64,000 nucleotides of DNA from Oryzias latipes (lineage: Eukaryota > Chordata > Actinopteri > Beloniformes > Adrianichthyidae): NCBI RefSeq assembly GCF_002234675.1, contig NC_019875.2:22252299-22316298 (forward strand), written 5' to 3'. This document shows, one piece after another, positions 1 through 11,160 of the stretch; the first letter of the stretch is position 1; each line of letters begins with the position of its first letter. Below the pieces are notes generated by a model. The model was given only the letters and a program-made list of their open reading frames with translations, did no database searches and was not told the origin of the DNA. The translations under genes were made by a program, and so were the position numbers.

Positions 1-161
1 CCATAATGAGTTTTTTCGTTGGACTGGCTGCCGGCTCTGTCATTCAAATCCTGTCGCTCACACTAATTGGTCAGACGGCTGAGATTGTTGCTGTGTCTGC
101 ATTGCAGAGCTGCCTGTCGCCTTCTGCTCTCAGCAGCAGCAGGAAGAAAGAAGAGAAGTGA
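1..161 (+). CDS. Possible C-terminal end of an unidentified membrane protein (partial)
   Basis: A frame using codons from base 3 is open from the window edge to a TGA at 159-161, about 52 residues. It reads as a hydrophobic stretch (MSFFVGLAAGSVIQILSL, then LIGQTAEIVAV) followed by a polar end with SSSRKKEEK. That is the shape of a last transmembrane helix followed by a short basic cytoplasmic tail. Against it, 52 open codons can occur by chance, and an acceptor-like ATTGCAG at 101-107 would allow a different terminal exon starting at 108 in the same or another frame. I do not recognise the family. The gene would lie mostly outside the window to the left. Confidence 0.35.
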   Translation, partial: IMSFFVGLAAGSVIQILSLTLIGQTAEIVAVSALQSCLSPSALSSSRKKEEK

Positions 162-2135
162 GCAGCGAGGACGAGGACAAAAGCTCAAAGTAGCTGAAGC
201 TGAGTCACTTCTGGATTACTACAAGACAGCCATCCATCTTTTCTTAGCCATACCCCCTGTTGCTTTGATTGCCTATTTACAAAGCTCTCAAAGTGAAATG
301 GCAAATCCTGGATGTATCACAGGAACATAAAGCTCGGGTTGAGGGACCTGACAGAAACTGAAGTGGTTTCTATCAAGTCAAAGTGTTTCCTTGTATTCTT
401 CTCTCTGTGCTGCACACATGCATCTCATGCGCACACCGGGGTCGGGGTGTTTTGTATTCTTTGGAAACCAGGATTGTGTGCCAAAAGCCTCTAACGCGTC
501 TCTGTCTCGTGTATGGGACCATAACTCACGTCGTTGGAAAGCAGTGCTGGACTGAAAAGTCAGCACTATTCTTGCCAACTGGGCGCTCTCGGGAATGACG
601 GCATATCAGCTGCTCAGTCTGCTCTCCCCTGCAACTCTGTGTGCTTTTTAATGACCAATATCCTCTCAAGGACATGGGGGGGGGGGGGGTGCACCGCAGC
701 ACCCATGAATATCTCACCTGAACACAAAGGAAAAAAGAGATTCATTTAAACGAACTTGAATAAACGACCAACTTGTCTGTCCCAGGAAAGGTTTTTAGAG
801 GTCTTTTCTAGTGCTGTGGTTATACGGAGCAGAATTTCTCTGTGTGGGTCAAAGTCCCACATGATGATGCGCTGAAAACTGACAATGACAGGGGTCATGA
901 TTGAAACTTCTGGCTTAACTCACACAGAGGTAATGGAAATGTTCCCAGCAGGCTAAGGGGACTATATATTCAGCTCATGAAAGTGTCCTGTGCCATGAAG
1001 TGCTTAGATCAACACAGCATGGACTACGTGCGTTCCATCAGAGAGCCAAGTCATAAAACCTCAAGATAAAAAATAAATAAGACTTGGCGATCCCAGAGGC
1101 AAGTGGATTTTCACTCGCAGTGTTGACAAACGACTTGTGCTGATCCTGTAGTGAGCAGCAATATGTGGTTCAAATGTACATAGTAAACTTTAAATAAAAC
1201 AATATTGTGAGACTGTAGCTCCGAAACCTTAGGCGGGTGTTGACCTGCAAAACAAAAATAGTTACATAAGTACATTTGTCATGTCGATAATGTATGAATA
1301 TGTGTTTCAGTTTCATATTGTCTGGTAGGTAAATGACTACGTGTGTGCCAAACCCAGCTGATGAATGACTTATAGACTTGAATGCCTGAATACTACAGCA
1401 AAAAAGGAAAGAGTTTTGAAGTGCCATGACGAAGCCCATTTCACCCAGCAGCGCACCTTTCTGGTGTGCTCTCTTGTTGCAGTATACTTACATGTATGCC
1501 TTTGACCTTACATGCTGAATGTCTGATTTCCATTTAGATGTTGGCTCGTACTGTTGAATTAGTTTCTTCGGCTCCCATTGCTCCTAACGCCGAATGAAGT
1601 CACGGGAGAGTCTGCGTGTCAACTACTCTGATGCTCCACGGCAGGAACTGTGCAAATGTGAGAAAAGACATTTTGTAATGATCTTTAGTCACTGTGTCCG
1701 TGTACCCTCCTCTGCCCTGACATGAGCTCATTCTAAGGACGCCTCCAGAGTAGTTCATAATCAGACCCTAAGATGCATTCTGGGAACACTGTGTAATTAT
1801 GAAGGTTTTATCCTGGTCCACAGCCGACTGCCACACTGACAGATCTTGAAAGTTTAGTCAGCATCCTGAGTGGATGAATGTACTCATTCTTGTGTTTTTA
1901 GTGCCGTAATGATGAAAAGCACAAAAAGTGTTTCTGTTTGTTTCTGAAGGAGCTGTCCTGTACCATTTGTGAATAGTGTAAATATTCATCTTGAATGTAC
2001 TGTGCGCGTTCAGGCCGGATCATCCTCTAAGGCAGGACTGTGTTTGAAGTGAGGTTTTTTTTTCTTTTTCTTTTCAGTTTTTTTTAATGGTGACAGCTCT
2101 GTGAATAAAGTGTATGTACAGTACCTATGTGGCTG
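162..2135 (+). other. Possible 3' UTR of the left-edge gene, otherwise featureless
   Basis: No convincing coding exon is visible on either strand. The stretch contains a 13-base G run near 676-688 and several AATAAA-like hexamers. The best poly(A) signal is near 2104, so this could be a 2 kb 3' UTR of the gene ending at 161. That depends on the left-edge coding call being right. Confidence 0.3.
2104..2109 (+). terminator. Candidate poly(A) signal AATAAA
   Basis: AATAAA in the context GTGAATAAAGTGTATGTAC is followed by a T-rich stretch from about 2150, as expected of a cleavage and polyadenylation site. It would end the transcript of the gene whose last codons may lie at the left edge. Confidence 0.35.
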
Positions 2136-2835
2136 AACGCAGAGTTTAGCTGTTTCCTTCTTGTTGTTAGAGTAGTCGCGGCGTCACCTCCGCCTGAGTT
2201 GAGCCTTCTCATTTGACCGATGCCTGTCACGTTTTGCAGTTGCTAAGCTACTGATGATGTAAAAATCAGTACTGCTAATAAATGGCATCATATAATAATG
2301 ATGTTGTCATGTGATTTTGAATCCATCTTTTGAAGTAAAGCACACCTACTCCATGCATGTGTGCAAAAATGCCAAATAAGTTGCACCATAGCCCTCTTTA
2401 GGATGTCATGTCATTTGTGAAATTCCTTTTCCTAAAAAAAAGAGATTTGTCATTCAAATTCTATTTCAGAAAAGGCAGCTCCAGTACATGGAGCATTACC
2501 TGTCTGTACCACCAGAGGGAGCTGGACACTGAGTGTGTGCTCTGATGAAGAGGAAAGAAATAGAAGAAAAATGTTTTACAGTTCTTCCCTATAAGTTAGG
2601 TTCTAAAAATGCAACTTTATTTCTTCCCTCATATGAATAATATGTAACATTTTGAATATGAGATACAATTCTTCAGTTATCAATAGACTTGATTTCAGAT
2701 ATGCACCATATTAACAAATACTGTTACACAAGTATGACTGTCCAGCATCAATTGTAACCATTAAAAACGCCAGCCTGCATACTAATAATTACTCAGTATT
2801 GTTGTGGTTTCACGTAGTCTTACGTAGCGCAAATG
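2131..2835. other. Intergenic, no feature seen
   Basis: AT-rich sequence with no exon-like open frame, no inverted-repeat termini and no recognised repeat. I see nothing to annotate here. Confidence 0.4.
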
Positions 2836-4122
2836 CAGTGGTGTACTTAGCAGTTTGAGGGACCCAACAACAGCAGTTGTGAAGCTTTGACGGAACTTCA
2901 ATAAGGAACATTTTCAGGTGTGCTGGGTTGCCAATTCTTAGATATACACATCACTCATCAATTGGTTTTCACTCTGAGCCAACAGCTAAAGTGCTCACTT
3001 TCCTCACAGCCAATCACGATCAAATTTTAAATTCATAGAAGTTTGTTTATCCACATTCCAGGCATCATGCCTCCACCATCTCCACCCCATTCTCCTTCTG
3101 GCTCTTTGATTCATTGCAGTCTGGCCTTAACCACCATTAGCGTCTGCGTTCAGGGGGCATTTTCACTTGGTCCGAGGTCATCCTAAGATAAGATGTCTCC
3201 AGCCCAGAGCCCAACCGCCAAAGACTTCATGCTTCATTCCTGTTTTACTATGAAATCTTTCAATCACACCTTCAAGATCTCTTCTTATTGAAGTATTAAT
3301 AATTTTTTATAAAAATGGTTACCTATAGGGTTAAGCGTCCATTAAATCATTTCTTCACTGGTCCACTTTGAGACAGAATAGGAAAAATTTAAAGCATAGA
3401 CCATATTTAAATGTTAAAGAAAATAAATATATTTTAACTAAACAAAATAATATATTGAATCTACTAATCTGTTACCCACTTACTTTCTGGTAGGAGCAAA
3501 TGCCGCTCCTCTGTCTTTCCTTTAAGTTGTCAGGTTTTACTATAGAAATCAGAAGAAACAAAAATTGCTTGACTGATGGAACAAACTAGTTGCCTATCCA
3601 TATGGAGTGGCATTAATAAAAAGATAAATAAATATTCCACTCATTATTTACTGTCTGCTGCCTCTCTTTGTCTTTTCTCTCCTTTTCTCATTATTGACTT
3701 TTATTTATCTCATTTTTGAGTTCCTTTGATTGTATTCTTCTTTTCTGCTTTCTCTTTCTTCTTGCACTTTTGGAAGTGTGGCAACACTTGCTTCCTCTTT
3801 GCCTTTTTCTCTTGTCACAGCTTCTAGGATAACTACACGTCATTTTACTTCTTTTTTTATCTCTTCAAATTATCATTTAATCTCTGCTTGCAAACTTGCT
3901 GTTGACTGGAATATTCCATTACTGCAGTGGGACGGGGAGGACGAAGCACTTTCACATGAGCAGTCTTTTGACATTTCAGTTATTTTATTTTTTACAGTTA
4001 GATGATATTGCGCGTAAAAATTATTGTAGACATTTTTATTTAGTGTACAGCCAAGGGTCCCATGAGTGTTGGGGGGCCCAAGCATCACCTACCTTCGCCT
4101 AATGGTAAGTCCACCCCTCCTG
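2836..4122. mobile_element. Probable degraded hAT-like DNA element
   Basis: The left end reads CAGTGGTGTACTTAGCAG. The reverse complement of the right end reads CAGGAGGGGTGGACTTACC. These are related imperfect termini of the CAG-starting hAT type. On the minus strand around 3660-3800 there is a very Lys/Arg/Glu-rich frame, like the basic start of many hAT transposases. I could not find a clean 8-bp target duplication, and no catalytic region is readable, so it is old or a composite. Confidence 0.4.
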
Positions 4123-5986
4123 AAATTACAACTTTTTCCTATCTGCTTAAACATTCAATTCCCAATGAAATGTGACATTTAAAACATGGAGAAGAGAAGA
4201 CTCTTGAAGGAAGTCCCTCGAGAGATCCTTAAGCAGTTTCAATCCTTGGTTGGGCCCTTGTTAGTTACCAGCCCCAGCAAGAGAAATGTCTTCATCTAGC
4301 TGCTGAACCCACAGACTGTATGTGTGTGAAATGTCAAATGCACAGTGAAAGCTATTCATCTCCTGTTTTTAGGTGCAAGCAGAAGAAAGTGAGTGACGTA
4401 GGTTGACCTGCCCTTTGGGTTCTGAATTGCAGACTGGGAGACCACACACCGTGCGCATCGCTTTGTTTCACTCTATTTGAGTTCTTAGCTATCTGCACAC
4501 CTCTTACTTCACAGACATAGACAAAATGGTGCCATTCCTAAAGTTTTCTGATGACTCCAGGTCAGCTAAAACTGGAAGCAGCGCTGGTGAGACTGAATAT
4601 AGAGCAGCTGCTGGCTCCTTTGTCAGGGTTGGGGTTGCATAAGACAGCAAAAACCTGTGAGTTGTAAAAGAAAATAAGCTGGACTATAAAAAAAAAAGTG
4701 AAATCATAACCAGAAAGTGTCAGAGACTCTTCTGTGGAGTAGCATAACTTTAACAATGTACCACAACGCTAATGACAATCATGTAAGGCATTTAAAAACT
4801 TTTATTTAGTTGCTGTATTGTGCAAACCATAATAAAAGAATCAAAGAAAATCTACACACTGGCATTCATACTGTGTGTTCAGTTCCTGTTAAATTTACAG
4901 TTCACAGTATACAGTACACACCTTCTCATTCTGAGAAGGTGTTTCTAAATGTTTGGTCTGTTCTGTACATTTTAAATATTATTTTTGTTACTCTCTGAAG
5001 TGCACATTTTTCTGCTTGCATTAGGCACCCATGTGATTGTGTAAGACATTCTAACAGTTGGCCTTTTAGATTATTTTTCCCTTGAACGTTTGTGTGGAAT
5101 TTATTATTTCTAGACTATGATACCTTTTTTAAGATTTCTTTTTAAGTAGCATTACTCGCTGCATGGACACACCAAATTACTGCTTTCTACTGATTCTTTT
5201 TATATTTTTAGGCTACGTCTTTTGACTTTTGACTTGGAGCTGAAAATTTGCGACTATGTTTAAACCACATTTACTGCAAACATTTTGTGTGTTTTATAAT
5301 ATCTGGCTTTCAGAACATTTTGTTGACTGATTAGAAGTGCTTTTATATAATCCTAAAATAGACTCAGTGAAACATCTTGCAAAAGACAGCAACATCCTCC
5401 TACTGCACATGGCAGACGTGACTTCTGGGGTTTGTGGGCAGGTTTACAGACCCTGTTGTTCTGCGAAGAGGAGTTCAACTGAGAAAAACTCTTATTTCCT
5501 TATTTGACATGACAGTTTAAGCTGATTGAGACCATAAGACATCAGTCAAATGTGCTTCTAAGTGAGCACACTCTTGCTGGGAAAATGTATTTGAAGAAAG
5601 CGGTTGCAACTCTGAATTTTATCTGTGTTTCAACTGATTGTCATATAAATAGCTTTATTTGTAGGACAATAAAGCAACAACAGTTTTAGTTAATTACCAT
5701 TGTATTGACAACAAGAGGCTTCCAATCCTTCTGGTTCTGCATGAGTGCAAGTAAAAAACGTTATTTTTATTTTTATAAAGAATACATAGCTGCTTGTAAG
5801 ACGCATTAATTGTATTCAGGATATTTTACACTTGACAGATTAAAAGAATGTTAAAGTTTCATCTTGTCTTCTTGTTGTAATTCTATTTAAACTCACTTGA
5901 CCATGTGGCAAAGTTTTCAGGACATGGAAAAGAACAGCAGATGTGAATGTTAAATAGCATATTAAATGTTTAATGCAGCTAATGCT
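4123..5986. other. Intergenic, with possible 3' UTR of the minus-strand receptor
   Basis: No coding exon is seen. The right part probably holds the 3' UTR of the receptor transcribed leftward from 6.8 kb. A TTTATT at 5766-5771 (AATAAA on the minus strand) is a candidate poly(A) signal, and a second lies near 5652. Leftward of that I see only AT-rich sequence. Confidence 0.35.
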
Positions 5987-6838
5987 TTATAAATAATACC
6001 GTGTCAGTAAAAAATAATAGCCAAAAGCATCAAAACAGCAGTTTGTGGAGGCAATCCACTCAGACACAAAAAAAAATGTGTGAGTTGGTGAAAAATTAGA
6101 TTCCCAGTTTGGAGGTGGGGTGTGGAAGTAGTTTAAAACAAAGCCAATATGAACTGGAGTGAAGCAAACAAAGAAAACAATCATGTTTGCTGTTACCATT
6201 CTAGCAATGCTTTTCATTTCCTCTGACTTATTGTGCACCTTGAAAATGATCCAGATAATCTGACTGGAACAGAAAGCAATAATCAGAAATGGAAGGAGAA
6301 AGCCCACAAACACTATCACTACCAAAAACCTTGCATCCAAGGTTTTGTCATCGCATCTTTCATAACACGTCCACAAGTATTCTGGTTTGTTTGCATCTTG
6401 AAAGACAAAGTTAATTGTCACCAAAAATGTCCAGATTAGGACACACACACAGACAGATGTCTCCTTCTTCCTACTCCAAAATCTGGTTTGCAGCGGGAAC
6501 CTTATAGCCAGGTACCGATGCACGGCGATGAATGCTGTGGTCAGGATGCTGGCATACATGTTACAATAATGAGAGTGAATGAGGAAAGTACACAACCGTG
6601 TCTTGGGCAGGCAGAAGAAAGCATCATAAATCCTGAAGGGGATGAAAAGGATGAAGGTGGAATCGGCGATTGCCAGATTTATCATGTAGATGTGGCTGTC
6701 TGTCCAGTGGTCACGTTTGGCAATGAAGGCTCGCAGAGCAGCAGCGTTGATGAGGAAACCCAGAAGGAAGACTGGACAATAAAGCAAACCCTGAAGCAGT
6801 TCCACATTGCAGGTAAGGTTTGTGCCATTGTTGCACAT
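5987..6838 (-). CDS. Class A GPCR, GPR35/GPR55-like, with truncated tail
   Basis: A seven-helix rhodopsin-family receptor of about 283 aa. Visible landmarks: N-terminal glycosylation sites NGT and NLT; helix 2 IYMINLAIADS; an extracellular Cys before helix 3 (LCTFL); the helix 3 end AVHRYLAI, where His replaces the Asp of DRY; helix 6 FFVCFTPVHIGF; helix 7 NCCFDAFGYYF, typical of the GPR35/GPR55/LPA-like group (ligands lysophospholipids or small metabolites). The stop follows four residues after LLT, so helix 8 and the cytoplasmic tail are missing. I start at the Met before CNNGTN. The frame is open to a Met at 6913, but a good acceptor (TTGCACAG ending at 6866) suggests the upstream part is intron and a 5' UTR exon lies further right. 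Exact orthology is not resolved; it may be a teleost-specific paralog. Confidence 0.8.
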   Translation of the reverse strand: MCNNGTNLTCNVELLQGLLYCPVFLLGFLINAAALRAFIAKRDHWTDSHIYMINLAIADSTFILFIPFRIYDAFFCLPKTRLCTFLIHSHYCNMYASILTTAFIAVHRYLAIRFPLQTRFWSRKKETSVCVCVLIWTFLVTINFVFQDANKPEYLWTCYERCDDKTLDARFLVVIVFVGFLLPFLIIAFCSSQIIWIIFKVHNKSEEMKSIARMVTANMIVFFVCFTPVHIGFVLNYFHTPPPNWESNFSPTHTFFFVSEWIASTNCCFDAFGYYFLLTRYYL

Positions 6839-7077
6839 TCTGCACTCTTTACATTGGCAGGAATCCTGTGCAACATTTGGAAGAATGAAAGTTAATACAT
6901 ACGTGAGTTTCAAATATAGTTAATGAATCAATATTTCTACTGAAATTTTTGTTGCAGCTATTCATAGTTGGAAAAATAAAAGCTATAGCTTTAATTGTGT
7001 AACAACAGAGCTGTCTATCAGTTAAACTTCTGTCTAGAACGTAACTTGACCTAACAACCACTAAGCCAAGTTTATGA

Positions 7078-7320
7078 TGTTGTTTCGGCACATCCCCTCA
7101 GGGGTCGCCACAGCAAATCAGCTTTCACTGAGACGTACAGGTGGTATGGCAGAGACTTTTTTCCTAAGTATACCCTTCCTGACACAACCCTGTATTTTAT
7201 CTGGACTGGGGAGCGGCTCAGGGGGACACAGACTTGGGTCCCCTTCTAGCTACATAGTTGGGCAGTAGTGTGAAGGGTCTTACCCAAGGTTCATTCTATT
7301 GCCTGAGTGGGTTCTTCAAG
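7078..7320 (+). repeat. Teleost interspersed repeat (CCCCTCAGGGGTCGCCACAG type)
   Basis: The segment contains CCCTCAGGGGTCGCCACAGC, then a CCCTTCCTGACACAACCCTG motif and a GGACTGGGGAGCGGC block. I recognise this as a very common dispersed fish repeat. A related copy sits at 9430-9648 and a fragment of its middle part (CCGGGCTTGGGACATGCAC) at 14130-14148. Confidence 0.55.
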
Positions 7321-8334
7321 TATAGAATTACATTTACAAAGATGAAAAAGACGTATTCTAAGCCAATCTTCTCATGTTTATATTTGATAGTTAGAGGAAA
7401 AAAAGATAATGATAGAAAACATCAGATTTGACTTTCTCACATTTTTTGGTTCATTTAAAGCTGCTGCAGCAGGAGGATCTCATTTCACACTGGTTGTAAT
7501 TTATTTTGAAAGATCATCTATGTGCTGCTGTCAAAATGAAAAAAGTAGTTGAAAATATTGTACATAGTAAAATAAAACACTGTTCTAATTCAACTATTGT
7601 AAATATTTGAAAGCTACATTTTGTAAACAAAGGCTTAATGGGTCACAAAAATATAATAATAAATTGTATTTTTCTACCCTATGAAGTAAGACTTTTAGAG
7701 ATCAATGTTGCAGACCCCTGAGCTAGACAGACCTTTTTGAAATCCTACATTCACCCTGTTACTGGCTGAAAACAAACCAATTGAAGGCATAACTTACCGG
7801 ATAAGTTGTTCTCCTGCTTATTCACTAAAGTGAACTAGACCTGCATTCAGCTGATAAGGTGTTCAAGAGTAAAGCAGCACACAACTCTTTTTTACATTTG
7901 CATCATTTCCCCCCTTTCATGAACATGTACAATGCTGAGTGACGCCTGAAGATGAGTAAAATCAAAACCATCCTCAAAAATAAACGCTGCACTTACCACA
8001 GACTGCTTTTCTGTTGCAGCTCCACGAGCTGCAGTCAAACCAAATGCTGGTCAGCTATAGTTTCCTGTTTTAACCCACAATTTCTTTCAGCACTCAAACA
8101 GGAATTTATGACTCATTTACTGTCTAGGTAAATGACAGGTAGACAATACAAGTGATGCTAAGATTAAAGTTTTCTGTTTGTCTCTTCTCTTCAACTTTTA
8201 TGAAGCTCCCACAAGAATAAAATACAGAGCTGGGTCTAAGAGAGGATACACAACCAAACAAACCTAGAAAATGTCTCAAAGGCTTCAGGGAAAAATGTCC
8301 CCAGCAGGATCAGAATTGTCTTCAGGTTTAGACG
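7321..8334. other. Intergenic, no feature seen
   Basis: AT-rich sequence without exon-like open frames, recognisable repeats or promoter motifs. It would include the upstream region of the minus-strand receptor gene. Confidence 0.35.
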
Positions 8335-9034
8335 TACACTATATAAACAAAAGTATTTGCTCACCTGCCTTGACTCACACATGAACTGAAGTGTCATTCC
8401 ATTCCTAACCCATAGAGGTCAGTATAATGTCTGTCAACCCTTTATAGCTATTACAGCTTCAACTCTTCTGGGAAGGCGTGCTTTCCACCACTGCATCCGA
8501 CACTTTGCATTGCACGCATTGCACTTGGTGATGTGTGGCTTGGATACAGCTGCTCGGCCATGGAAGCCCATTCCATGAGGATCTCTGCGTACTGTACTTG
8601 GGCTAATCTGAAGGTCACATGAAGTTTGGAGCTCTGCAGCAATTGACTGTCCATAAAGTCTGCGACCTCTTTGCACTGTACATTTCAGCATCCGCTGACC
8701 ACTCTCCATCAGTTTAAGTGGTCTGCCACTTGGTGGCTGAGTTGCTGTTGTTCCCAAACTCTTCCTTTTGTTATAATTGAGCTGACAGTTGACTGTGGAA
8801 TATTTAGGAGCGAGGAAATCCATTCCCCAATGGATTTGTTGCACAGGTTCCATCCTATGACAGTTCCACGCTGGAACTAAACTCCTGAGAGCGGCCCATT
8901 CTTTCACACATTTGTAAAAACAGTCTGCATACCTGTCTGCCTGATTTTATGCAACTGAGGCCAGGCCAAGTGATTAGAACACCTGATTCTGATGATATGG
9001 ATGGGTGAGTGAATACCTTTTGTAATGTAGTGTA
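8335..9034 (-). mobile_element. Internally deleted Tc1-like transposon
   Basis: The element begins TA-CACTATATAAACAAAAGT and ends TTTTGTAATGTAGTG-TA. The two ends are imperfect inverted repeats flanked by the TA duplication of Tc1/mariner elements. Its length, about 700 bp, is roughly half that of an autonomous Tc1. The inside carries only the DNA-binding portion of a transposase on the minus strand; the catalytic DDE part has been lost. Confidence 0.8.
8434..8907 (-). pseudogene. Tc1 transposase remnant, N-terminal half only
   Basis: A 157-residue open frame inside the Tc1 element. It contains SGRPLKLMESGQRMLKC and STVRRDPHGMGFHGRAAVSK, which match the paired helix-turn-helix region of Tc1 transposases (GRP-type linker, then STVRRRL-type recognition helix). 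After WWKARLPRR the sequence joins straight to the terminal region, so the DDE catalytic domain is absent. It cannot encode an active transposase. Confidence 0.75.
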
Positions 9035-9115
9035 GTTACTTAGCAGACACTTTCATCCAAACTGTCAATAACATGCAAAAACCCTGCAGGTTAAGTCACA
9101 TGCCTGAGTCAATAC
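9035..9115 (+). repeat. Fish repeat fragment (TTAGCAGACACTTTCATCCA)
   Basis: The sequence directly right of the Tc1 element resembles the widespread fish motif in which a TTAGCAGACGCTTTTATCC block precedes a GACTTACA block. The TTTACATTTACATTTACAT run at about 9309-9327 is often part of the same repeat type. Assignment is from memory of the motif. Confidence 0.4.
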
Positions 9116-9429
9116 AAAATGGATCAAATACAATAATAAATTAAAAAAAAGGTACAAAGTAACTCAATTTTCTGACTTTTCTTGAGAATTTCAAATAAAC
9201 CGAATGCCCCTTGACGCAGCAACAAGAAAATATCACAAACATTTTTAAACGAAGTCTGTTTTGTAGAAAGACCTGGACATTTAAAAAATAAATAAATGTT
9301 CCATCAAATTTACATTTACATTTACATTATTTGTTAGAATTTTTTTCTTTAATTTTTGTGTAAACATTTTACATCATTTTTATGCAACACCTCCCTAAAA
9401 AGACGTGAATTCAGCATTTTCAACATTGT

Positions 9430-9648
9430 TGTTCACCTTTCAGCATATCCCCTCAGGGGATTCACAGTGAATCAGCTTTCACTGATCCGGACCAGCACAG
9501 GGAGTCCCAGACTCGGACCCCCTTGCAGCTATAGGCAGTAGCACAAAGGGTCTTATCTGGTTGAAGCTCATCACGCCTCCTGGGAATTGAACCCCGGTTC
9601 ATGCACCAGTCCTACACGCAGCCAATTGAGCCATCCAGCTACAGAATT
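9430..9648 (+). repeat. Second copy of the CCCCTCAGGGG repeat
   Basis: Shares CATATCCCCTCAGGGG and the following CAGCTTTCACTGA block with 7078-7320, and ends in GGGAATTGAACCCCGGTTCA, a B-box-like stretch, followed by AGCCAATTGAGCCA. The tRNA-like end suggests a SINE-type or composite repeat. Confidence 0.5.
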
Positions 9649-11100
9649 CAGCATTTTCTGCATTTCCCCGATTCCTTTGACCTTTCACTTACAATCTTGT
9701 TTTGACATTATAAAAGTAATTTTTTATGATGTGTGGGATTTTGAAATTCCTAGAAAGTAAGTTACAATCTGCATAAAAAGTGCTGAAGAAAGAAATATGA
9801 CTTAACTGTTGAAAAGATTGTGTTTGTCTTTGAGGCTCAGATGGTCTAGATAAAAAATTGTTCATCTTCAAGTGTTTGTGGATTTCCCCCAACCGCAAAA
9901 AGGTCAAAATACATTTGCTGAAAGGCTTTTAGGCACACAGTTGGGTTTTTGCAAGGCAGAACGTCAGAATGAATCCACAGCAGGCGGTTTCAGTTTGATG
10001 ATGATAGTTGCAAGATTTATGAAGTTGATAAATCATGGATGAAATTTAAATAATCCTGTATAGGACATGAAACAACATTTATGGAAAAAATGAGGAGGTA
10101 AATTTGATTGAAGGTCATGTCGTTGTGAAGACATTATGACTTTTCATGATTCTCTGTAAAGCTTTTATTTATTAATTAATTTTTACTTGTCCTGTCCAAC
10201 AGCTGGGCAGACAGATGAGAGCTGAAGCCCTCTTGTGTTGGACATATGTTACTTTAACAAGAGGGGTTATGAATCTTCTGACAAACCAGAAGAATGTCTC
10301 TGTAAAGCTTTTAGTTTGAAGTCTTCAGGCTGGATTGGTCACAAATCTTCTGTTTATCATCAGCGACAAAAAGCTGAAAGTACACAACTGATGACAGAAA
10401 CTTATGAGGCCAGAACAGTCTCATAGAAACTGGGAGTGGACGATCACGTCTGCAGATCCACTCTGGAAAACTTGTTGAATAGAATAAACGGAATAGAATA
10501 CTCCACAAAAACAGATGACACAATAAAAGGGCCAACACGGTTACCCTTTTATGAGTTTTTCTATTTTTGGTGTTAAAGGTTGATTTTAGGGAACTTTTAC
10601 TATATGATTAGAACTGCAGTGCCTTACAAAGTAATAAAAGCCATAGTGACAGAGTCATGATGAGGGGAAAATACCTCCAGTGGAAATGTTGCTGAAACTG
10701 TGCTGTTCTGCAATCATGAAGTGTTTGCATTGGTTCAGTTTTGTGGCACAAGAATGAAAATTCAAGTTCATAAAAATAAACATGCAAAGAAAAGATGATG
10801 GCGCGTTAAATGTCTGACTTACTGTGATTGCACTGTTGTGAAATGAATATTCATGCATTTCAGGAAATGATCCCTGGGAATAAATACCAGAAATGCAGGC
10901 TATTCCAGTTAAGTTGCTTTCTTTGGACCTCTTTTCATTGACGCTTTTCAAATGTGGTACACTATTGTGGATATGTTAGGTCTCAGTTTTCCTGACTCAC
11001 ACCGGCCTGTCTGCTGGCCTCTCTTTTTCAACAACTCAGCCTTTCTCCTTCCCTGTCTTTTCATTCATTTCTATCTGGTACAGTTTGAATGTGCCCTTTG
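9649..11100. other. Intergenic with one repeat fragment
   Basis: No exon is seen. At about 10185-10310 there is a block (GTCCTGTCCAACAGCTGGGC, then CTCTTGTGTTGGACATATG) that I recognise as a common dispersed fish repeat. The rest is AT-rich and unremarkable. Confidence 0.4.
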
Positions 11101-11149
11101 CACGTCAGTGGTGAGGCGCGGTGAAAGGGAGGCGAGGTTTCCATTGCTC

Positions 11150-11160
11150 TAACTAGGTCA
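11150..11160 (+). promoter_or_regulatory. Consensus ROR response element
   Basis: TAACTAGGTCA fits the RORE consensus WAWNTRGGTCA exactly. It lies about 11 kb upstream of the ROR-family gene's first coding exon. Identical 11-mers occur at 12454-12464 and, reversed, at 23532-23542. Function is inferred. Confidence 0.45.

Noticed and set aside
6488..6895. 135-codon plus-strand open frame
   Set aside because: It is antisense to the GPR35-like receptor, whose minus-strand frame has clear family motifs; this frame has none.
6839..6913. Upstream Met of the receptor frame
   Set aside because: The first 16 codons look like the end of an intron (acceptor TTGCACAG), and the next Met gives a typical short glycosylated N-terminus.
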